Shown one piece after another: positions 5,681-10,662 of a stretch of DNA of 10,662 nt (within the stretch, counting starts at the first letter, position 1; the number at the start of each line of letters is the position of its first letter). The stretch is from DASYCK01 sp036500205 (GTDB lineage Bacteria; Myxococcota_A; Polyangia; Fen-1088). The notes under the pieces were generated by a model. The model did no database searches. It had not been told where the DNA came from and saw only the letters and a list, made by a program, of their open reading frames with translations. A program made the position numbers and the translations under genes. The stretch is from assembly GCA_036500205.1 (NCBI GenBank), contig DASYCK010000285.1:1-10662 (forward strand), in the 5' to 3' direction.

Positions 5681-8122
5681 TCAGACTTCGCAGTCGACGA
5701 TGACCGTCGCGCCGGCCTTGGCGTAGGGCACCAGGTCGCCGGCGATGGCCTTGCCGTCGACCGTGAGCTTCGGCTCGCCCGACGATCCACTTTGGCCGCT
5801 GTTCTTCACGTTGATGCGGTACTCGGCGCCGCGGCACTTGCGGGTGACGGTGAACTTGGCGACCTCGCCGCCCATGCAGGGATGGACGCGTAGCCCCTCG
5901 AAGTCGGGGCGGACGCCCAGCAGGTATTGAGAGACGGCCACGAAGTTCCAGGCGGCCGTTCCCGTCAGCCAGGAGTTCTTGGCCTCGCCGTGGCGGACGG
6001 CGTCCTTGCCGGCGATCATCTGGGCGTAGACGTAGGGCTCGAGGCGGTGGACCTCGCTCTGCTCCTCGAGGTACGCGGGAGCGATCTTCTTCCAGTAGTC
6101 GAAGGCGCGGTCGCCTCGGCCGATGACGGTCTCGGCGATGATCACCCAGGGGTTGTTGTGGCAGAAGATGCCGGCGTTCTCCTTGTAGCCCTGCGGGTAG
6201 GAGGAGATCTCGCCCAGCTCGACGTGGTACTCGCTGTACGGCGGGTTGTTGAGGACGATGCCGTACTTGGTGTCGAGCCGCTCCTTGACCGAATCGAGCG
6301 CCTTCTTGGCCTGGCCGCCCTCGACGCCCACGCCGGCCATGATGCAGAAGCCCTGCGGCTCGATGAAGATCTGCGACTCCTTGTTTTCTTTACTGCCGAC
6401 CTTCTTGCCGAAAAAGTCATAGGCGCGCAGGAACCACTCGCCGTCCCACCCGTGCTGCAGGATGGTGTCCGACATCTTCGCAGATTCCGCGCGCGCTTTT
6501 CTCGCTTCGTCGGCGAAGCCCAGCTTGTCGGCCAGATATGCGTAGTCGGGCGCCACGCCGACGAACATGCCGGCGATGAACACCGACTCCGCCGTGCGCC
6601 CGGTGCGATTGCCCGTCGTCTGGAACGACTCGTCGGGCGTCTCCGAGAAGCAGTTGAGGTTGAGGCAGTCGTTCCAGTCGGCGCGTCCGATGAGCGGCAA
6701 CCCGTGCGGCCCCAGGTTGTTGAGCGTGTAGTTGAACGAGCGCTTCAGGTGCTCGAACAGCGTCGTCTTGCTCTTGGGATCGTTGTCGAACGGCACCTGC
6801 TCGTCGAGGATGCTGTAGTCGCCCGTCTCGCGGATGTAGGCGGCCACGCCGAAGATCAGCCAGAGCGGATCGTCGTTGAAGCCGCTGCCGACGTCGTTGT
6901 TGCCGCGCTTGGTGAGCGGCTGGTACTGGTGGTAGGCGCTGCCGTCGGGGAACTGCGTCGAGGCGATGTCGATGATCCGCTCGCGCGCCCGCTCGGGCAC
7001 CAGGTGCACGAAGCCGAGCAGGTCCTGGTTCGAGTCGCGGAACCCCATGCCGCGGCCGATCCCCGTCTCGAAGTACGAGGCGCTGCGCGACATGTTGAAG
7101 GTCACCATGCACTGGTAGGGATTCCAGATGTTGACCGTCCGGTTCAGCTTTTCGTCGCCCGATTCGATCGAATAGTTCGAGAGCAACCGCGACCAATGCG
7201 CGGCGAGCTGCTTCATCGCCGCGTCGACCTGTTCCGAGGTCGAGAACTTCTCGATCAGCGCGTGCGCCGGCTTCTTGTTGATGACGCCCGGCTTCTCCCA
7301 TTTGTCTTCCCGCGCGACCTCGACGTAGCCGAGGGTGAAGACGAAGGTCTTCTCCTCGCCGGGGGCGAGCTCGACGTCGAGCCCGTGCGAGGCGATGGGC
7401 GCCCAGCCGCTGGCGACGGACTTCGTCGACTGGCCCTTGAGCGCCACATCGGGCGCGCTCCAGTCGTTGTAGAGGCCGAAGAACGTCTCCCGGTCGGTGT
7501 CGAACCCGGCCACGGGCGCGTTGACGTTGTAAAACGCGTAGTGGTCGCGCCGCTCGCGGTACTCGGTCTTGTGATAGATGGTGCTGCCGCCGCGCTCGAC
7601 CTCGACCTCGCCGGTCGAGAAGTTGCGCTGGTAGTTGGTCATGTCGTCGTAGGCGTTCCAGAGGCACCACTCGATGAAGGAGAAGACCTTCAGCGACTTC
7701 GGGCCGGCGCTGGTGTTCTTGAGCTTGAGCTCGTGCACCTCGGCGGTGTGCCCTTGCGGCACGAACATGAGCAGCGAGGCGCGGACGCCCTTGCGCTCGC
7801 CGGTGATGCGCGTGTAGCCGAGGCCGTGCCGGCACTCGAAGCTGTCGAGCGCGGCCTTGGTGGGCGCGTAGCTGGGGTTCCAGACGTCGCCGCCGTCGTT
7901 GATGTAGAAGTAGCGCCCGCCCACGTCGGTGGGGACGTTGTTGTAGCGGTAGCGCATGAGGCGCCGCAGGCGCGCATCACGGTAGAAGCAGTAGCCGCCG
8001 GCGCGGTGCGAGACCAGCGCGAAGAAGTTCTCCGACCCGAGGTAGTTGATCCACGGATAGGGGGTCTTCGGCGTGGTGATGACGTATTCGCGGGCCTTGT
8101 CGTCGAAATATCCAAAACGCAT
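5681..8122 (-). CDS. Cellobiose phosphorylase (GH94)
   Basis: An 813-residue GH94 inverting phosphorylase that most likely converts cellobiose plus phosphate to alpha-glucose 1-phosphate and glucose, in the cytoplasm (no signal peptide). The length fits characterised cellobiose phosphorylases (slightly over 800 residues). The layout is the family one: N-terminal beta-sandwich (about 1-285), short helical linker, (alpha/alpha)6 barrel (about 310-730) and C-terminal beta domain (about 735-813). Key blocks are present: GRGMGFRDSNQD with R362/D363 in the donor subsite, RADWNDCLN with the general acid within D482-D485, HNNPW (H655) and LTGTAAWNF (T720-T722) for phosphate. The ATG is supported by GAGGA 7 bases upstream, in a purine-rich leader. 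The gene is the last of a minus-strand group after a porin-like protein and a lipoprotein, and ends at the bidirectional terminator. Cellodextrin or chitobiose phosphorylase is less likely, but substrate cannot be proven here. Phosphorolysis saves one ATP per bond. Confidence 0.94.
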   Translation of the reverse strand: MRFGYFDDKAREYVITTPKTPYPWINYLGSENFFALVSHRAGGYCFYRDARLRRLMRYRYNNVPTDVGGRYFYINDGGDVWNPSYAPTKAALDSFECRHGLGYTRITGERKGVRASLLMFVPQGHTAEVHELKLKNTSAGPKSLKVFSFIEWCLWNAYDDMTNYQRNFSTGEVEVERGGSTIYHKTEYRERRDHYAFYNVNAPVAGFDTDRETFFGLYNDWSAPDVALKGQSTKSVASGWAPIASHGLDVELAPGEEKTFVFTLGYVEVAREDKWEKPGVINKKPAHALIEKFSTSEQVDAAMKQLAAHWSRLLSNYSIESGDEKLNRTVNIWNPYQCMVTFNMSRSASYFETGIGRGMGFRDSNQDLLGFVHLVPERARERIIDIASTQFPDGSAYHQYQPLTKRGNNDVGSGFNDDPLWLIFGVAAYIRETGDYSILDEQVPFDNDPKSKTTLFEHLKRSFNYTLNNLGPHGLPLIGRADWNDCLNLNCFSETPDESFQTTGNRTGRTAESVFIAGMFVGVAPDYAYLADKLGFADEARKARAESAKMSDTILQHGWDGEWFLRAYDFFGKKVGSKENKESQIFIEPQGFCIMAGVGVEGGQAKKALDSVKERLDTKYGIVLNNPPYSEYHVELGEISSYPQGYKENAGIFCHNNPWVIIAETVIGRGDRAFDYWKKIAPAYLEEQSEVHRLEPYVYAQMIAGKDAVRHGEAKNSWLTGTAAWNFVAVSQYLLGVRPDFEGLRVHPCMGGEVAKFTVTRKCRGAEYRINVKNSGQSGSSGEPKLTVDGKAIAGDLVPYAKAGATVIVDCEV

Positions 8123-8163
8123 CGCTGGTTCCTCTTTTTTCCTTTTACGTCTCGAACGAACAA

Positions 8164-8199
8164 CCGGCCGTCACCTCCCCAACGGGCGGCAACGGCCGG
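8164..8199 (-). terminator. Intercistronic hairpin, possible attenuator or leaky terminator
   Basis: On the minus strand CCGGCCGT (8199-8192) pairs perfectly with ACGGCCGG (8171-8164). Within the 20-base spacer, CCGCCC and GGGAGG also pair (one G/A mismatch) around a GTTG loop, with TG on each side as a small internal loop. The moderately T-rich TTGTTCGTT follows. It lies between the lipoprotein stop codon and the phosphorylase ribosome binding site. It could stop part of the transcripts, or stabilise or process the mRNA so that surface and cytoplasmic proteins are made in different amounts. Confidence 0.5.
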
Positions 8200-8217
8200 C
8201 GGTCTCTCGGCGCGAGT

Positions 8218-8994
8218 CTACTCGCAGATGAACTTCAGGTCGTCGACGTAGATGTCGTAGTTGGCGCGGGGGACTTTGACCTGGAACTGGACGCCGTAGA
8301 TCTTGGAGGGCGTGATCTTGGGCTTGTGCGGCGCGCCCCAGTCCGGCTCCTGCTTCATCTTCCCCCAGAGGTAGGAGTACTGCTTCCACTCCGTCGTCAG
8401 GTTCAGATCGGCCCCGAAGTCGTTGAAGCACTCGGTGCACACCCCGCCCTGCGGGTCCGTGTTCGCGTCCGGGATCTTGAGCCGCACCTTCCCCGACGAC
8501 TCCGGGCTCCCCTTCTTGGCCCAAAAGGAGATCCCCGCGTACTTCGAGGCGTCGTAGGCGTCCTTGGGGTCGACCAGGTTGGTTCCCATCCCCGCGAACA
8601 CCACCGACCCCGTCCCGATCGTCCCGTGGAACCGCGCCGCGTACTGCGAGGCGTGGCCCCCCTCGCTCATCGCGAAGGTGCCGCCCTCCTCGCCCGCCGT
8701 CGGGTCGACCGTCGTCGTCCCGTGGTCCTTGAACGTGTACCAGTAGCCGCCTCGGTTGTCGTTCGGCAGGTTCTGGTTGTTTCCGTCCTCGCCGTCGTCG
8801 ATGAGCCCGTTCGGCCCGCAGTCCTTTCCGACTTGCGGCCCGGCCGCCGCGGCCGTCCCGCCGCCGCCGATCGACGCCGCCGACCCCGGCGCCACCTGCG
8901 GCTGCGTCGCCGACTTATCGGGGATCACGCACCCCAGCGCCAACATCGTGCCGCCGGCCAGCAGCAGAACCGCTCGTTTCGTTTCGCTCTTCAT
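8218..8994 (-). CDS. Surface lipoprotein with a CBM-like jelly-roll domain
   Basis: A 258-residue predicted lipoprotein. The signal peptide ends in LALGC (C22), followed by an Ala/Gly-rich linker (about 28-55). The body begins with GLIDDGEDGNN (63-73), continues with RGGYWYTFKD, YDASKYAGISFWAKKG (147-162), VRLKIPDANT, FNDFGADLNLTTEWKQYSY and ends with ANYDIYVDDLKFICE. This order of blocks (acidic opening, 'Y-x-G-I-x-F-W-A-K', final 'I/L-Y-V-D-D-L-x-F') is that of beta-sandwich domains related to CBM11/CIA30-like carbohydrate-binding modules. The acidic residues could hold Ca2+. Cys59, 186, 189 and 257 may form disulfides. The Met at 8994 is preferred over the one two codons earlier (9000) because GAGG lies 6 bases before it. 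It sits 34 bases after the porin-like gene and upstream of the phosphorylase, so a glycan-capture role is likely; no enzyme motif is present. Confidence 0.85.
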   Translation of the reverse strand: MKSETKRAVLLLAGGTMLALGCVIPDKSATQPQVAPGSAASIGGGGTAAAAGPQVGKDCGPNGLIDDGEDGNNQNLPNDNRGGYWYTFKDHGTTTVDPTAGEEGGTFAMSEGGHASQYAARFHGTIGTGSVVFAGMGTNLVDPKDAYDASKYAGISFWAKKGSPESSGKVRLKIPDANTDPQGGVCTECFNDFGADLNLTTEWKQYSYLWGKMKQEPDWGAPHKPKITPSKIYGVQFQVKVPRANYDIYVDDLKFICE

Positions 8995-9000
8995 CGTCAT

Positions 9001-9004
9001 CCTC
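9001..9004 (-). promoter_or_regulatory. Ribosome binding site that fixes the lipoprotein start at 8994
   Basis: GAGG on the minus strand directly touches the ATG at 9000, which leaves no room for that start. It is 6 bases from the in-frame ATG at 8994, so the protein most likely starts there. Confidence 0.55.
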
Positions 9005-9028
9005 GATTTCGTCTCGTTAGAGCCGCCG

Positions 9029-10662
9029 TTAGAACCAGATGATCGCCGCGATCTGCGCGGCGTTCTTGTCCACCCCCAGCCCGGCCCCGCCCGGCTGGTT
9101 GTTGTAGGGGAACATCCCGCCGATGCTGCCGGGCTGCGCGTATCCGCTCCCGTAGAAGTATCGCGAGTACTGCAACATCACCTGCTCGTGCGTCACGAAC
9201 GCCGTCCGGAAGATGATGCGCGGCGAAATCACCGAGAACGACTGCTTGCTGTCGTCCGTGTTCGGCTCCACCACGTCGAACCGCGCCCCCAACCCCAGCC
9301 AGGACAGCGGCGTGTACGTCCACTCCGTCCCGAACTTGAGCTTGTTCATCTTGTACCCCATCGCCAGCGGGTCCACGTGGTTGTACATCCCGAACACCGT
9401 CCCGATGATGTCCACCCCGTCCCCCCAGAACGCCTGCGGGTAGTGGAACAGCTGCCCGAAGCTGAAGCTGTACTGAAACTCCACGCTGTCGATCGTCCCC
9501 GTCACCTCGTCCACCGCGCCCGGCGCGCCGAAATAGTTGTCGTGCAGCTGCCACCCGCCGAACGAGTGCAACACCTCGATCGCGTCCGCCAGGTAGATGG
9601 CGTTCTGCGCCGACAGGTGCGAGTACCCGATGTACCCGTCGCCGAACACCCCGCCCAGGAGCTTCACGTCCCCGCCGTAGATGTGCAGGTACGGCTTCGC
9701 CTGCCCCGGCGGCCGCCCGTCCGTCCCGAACGCCGCACCCTCGTACGCCGTCGACGCCTCGTTGTCGTTCGCGAACACGTCGATGTAGTGCAGCCCCCCG
9801 ATCACCATCTTCTTCCACGAGAAACCCAGGTGCCCCGTCAGCACGAACGTCGACTCCTGCGCCCGCGGCCCCGGGAACGGCTCCCATGCCGGCAGATCCT
9901 GCAGCGCCGTCCCGTTCGTCGCTCCCGACGTGCCGGGAGTCGTGATGTTCGCAGACGACGCCCCCAGCGGCCGGCCGTAGAACGGGATCGGCTCCAGCTT
10001 CGCCCCGAACGACTCCTCCAACTGAAACGTGACGTCCTCCACGTCGTATCCCACGTTCACCGTCTCTCCCGCCACGTGCGTCCGCCCGAACAGGTACGTC
10101 TCGTACCGGCCCGCGTCGTATCGCCCCGCCGCCCCGTACCGGTTCGTGTAAGCACCCGCGATCAGATCCAGGTGCAGGTTCTCGACGTTCGCCAGCTCCG
10201 GATACGACATCTGCAGGAACGCCTCGTTGATGCCGAGGTTCGACTCCAGCCGCCGGTACCCCGAGTCCGTGACGTTGTACGACGCGATCTGCACCGTCGC
10301 CTTCACCCGATCGTTGCCGTAGTGAAAGTTGAGCTCGGTCCACGGCGCCACGAAGCTGTTCGTGTACCGCCAGTCGATGTAGTTCGCGTCCGGCACCAGC
10401 GGCGGCGTCCGCAGCTGCGTCCCGGCGTCCGGCAACGGGTTACCCATCGCGTCCACCGGGTGCGTCGTCGGCGGCCCCCACGAGAACCGCATCGGCGCCC
10501 GGAAGTACCCCGTCACGTCGAACTTCCACTCCCCCGTCGCAGGCTCCTCCGACGCCGCAGCCGCCACCGGCGCCGACGTCGCCACCAGCCCGCTCGCCTG
10601 CACCGCCTCGGGATTCAGCCCCAGGCTCCCCCCTCCACCGGCCGCCTTCTTCTTCGCCGGTG
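9029..10662 (-). CDS. Outer-membrane beta-barrel protein, porin-like, 5' end missing
   Basis: At least 544 residues of a predicted outer-membrane barrel. The C-terminus ends in AAIIWF, with the terminal Phe that the BAM machinery recognises. The body shows many amphipathic strand pairs with alternating hydrophobic and polar residues and aromatic girdles, for example WTELNFHYGNDRVKATVQIA and LHLDLIAGAYTNRYG, from about 26 residues after the GTG codon at 10603 onward. That GTG is not a convincing start: the frame stays open to the window edge with a Lys/Ala/Gly stretch (PAKKKAAGGGGSLG), and no signal peptide or ribosome binding site follows from it, so the real start and signal lie upstream. 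I do not recognise a named porin family. It precedes a CBM-like lipoprotein by 34 bases and the cellobiose phosphorylase further on, which suggests a channel for cellobiose or short cellodextrins. That role is inference; the barrel call is stronger. Confidence 0.8.
   Translation of the reverse strand, partial: PAKKKAAGGGGSLGLNPEAVQASGLVATSAPVAAAASEEPATGEWKFDVTGYFRAPMRFSWGPPTTHPVDAMGNPLPDAGTQLRTPPLVPDANYIDWRYTNSFVAPWTELNFHYGNDRVKATVQIASYNVTDSGYRRLESNLGINEAFLQMSYPELANVENLHLDLIAGAYTNRYGAAGRYDAGRYETYLFGRTHVAGETVNVGYDVEDVTFQLEESFGAKLEPIPFYGRPLGASSANITTPGTSGATNGTALQDLPAWEPFPGPRAQESTFVLTGHLGFSWKKMVIGGLHYIDVFANDNEASTAYEGAAFGTDGRPPGQAKPYLHIYGGDVKLLGGVFGDGYIGYSHLSAQNAIYLADAIEVLHSFGGWQLHDNYFGAPGAVDEVTGTIDSVEFQYSFSFGQLFHYPQAFWGDGVDIIGTVFGMYNHVDPLAMGYKMNKLKFGTEWTYTPLSWLGLGARFDVVEPNTDDSKQSFSVISPRIIFRTAFVTHEQVMLQYSRYFYGSGYAQPGSIGGMFPYNNQPGGAGLGVDKNAAQIAAIIWF

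Noticed and set aside
5927..8251. 774-codon open frame on the plus strand
   Set aside because: It is antisense to the GH94 gene; its protein is Val/Leu/Arg/Gly-rich without domains, as expected for the complement of a GC-rich gene.
10601..10603. GTG at 10603 as the true start of the barrel protein
   Set aside because: No ribosome binding site or signal peptide goes with it and the frame stays open to the edge of the window.
1..10662. tRNA, rRNA, CRISPR array, insertion sequence or riboswitch
   Set aside because: I saw no cloverleaf, spaced direct repeats, transposase motif or known aptamer pattern, and the intergenic gaps are short.

Overview
This window is strongly GC-rich and bacterial, and every gene but two belongs to one theme: depolymerising cellulose (or a similar beta-1,4-glucan), capturing it at the cell surface and using it inside the cell. 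The likely host is a Gram-negative myxobacterium-like organism (Myxococcota/Polyangia). The evidence is four secreted proteins with lipoprotein signals, three of them followed by Gly/Ser/Thr- or Gly-rich linkers, an outer-membrane beta-barrel ending in Phe, and extreme GC bias at third codon positions. The taxonomic assignment is inference, since there is no rRNA or other marker here.

Left part (1-2637, + strand): the 3' portion of a GH9 endoglucanase gene with an unusual Pro/Ala-rich C-terminal tail, followed 37 bases later by a GH8 endoglucanase lipoprotein, probably co-transcribed. Centre (2698-4636, - strand): a second GH8 lipoprotein gene and, downstream of it, a Phd/YefM antitoxin with a VapC-type PIN toxin. 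The toxin-antitoxin pair therefore lies between two convergent GH8 paralogues. At 4637-4760 a divergent intergenic region carries a good sigma-70-type promoter whose -35 box overlaps a perfect 7-base inverted repeat. It drives a lipoprotein (4761-5582, + strand) with a predicted jelly-roll carbohydrate-binding-like body. Two tandem hairpins, the second with T/A tracts on both sides, then form a bidirectional terminator.

Right part (10662-5681, - strand, read right to left): an outer-membrane porin-like protein cut by the window edge, a second carbohydrate-binding-like lipoprotein, an intercistronic hairpin, and a full-length GH94 cellobiose phosphorylase without a signal peptide. 

Working model (inference): surface-tethered GH8 enzymes and a secreted GH9 enzyme cut cellulose, the two lipoproteins hold glycan at the surface, the barrel protein admits cellobiose, and the cytoplasmic GH94 enzyme splits cellobiose with phosphate into glucose 1-phosphate and glucose. 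No SusC/SusD pair, ABC transporter, PTS or transcription factor is visible, so the inner-membrane step and the regulator must be elsewhere. No RNA gene, CRISPR array, insertion sequence or origin was seen. No gene-free gap exceeds about 125 bases.
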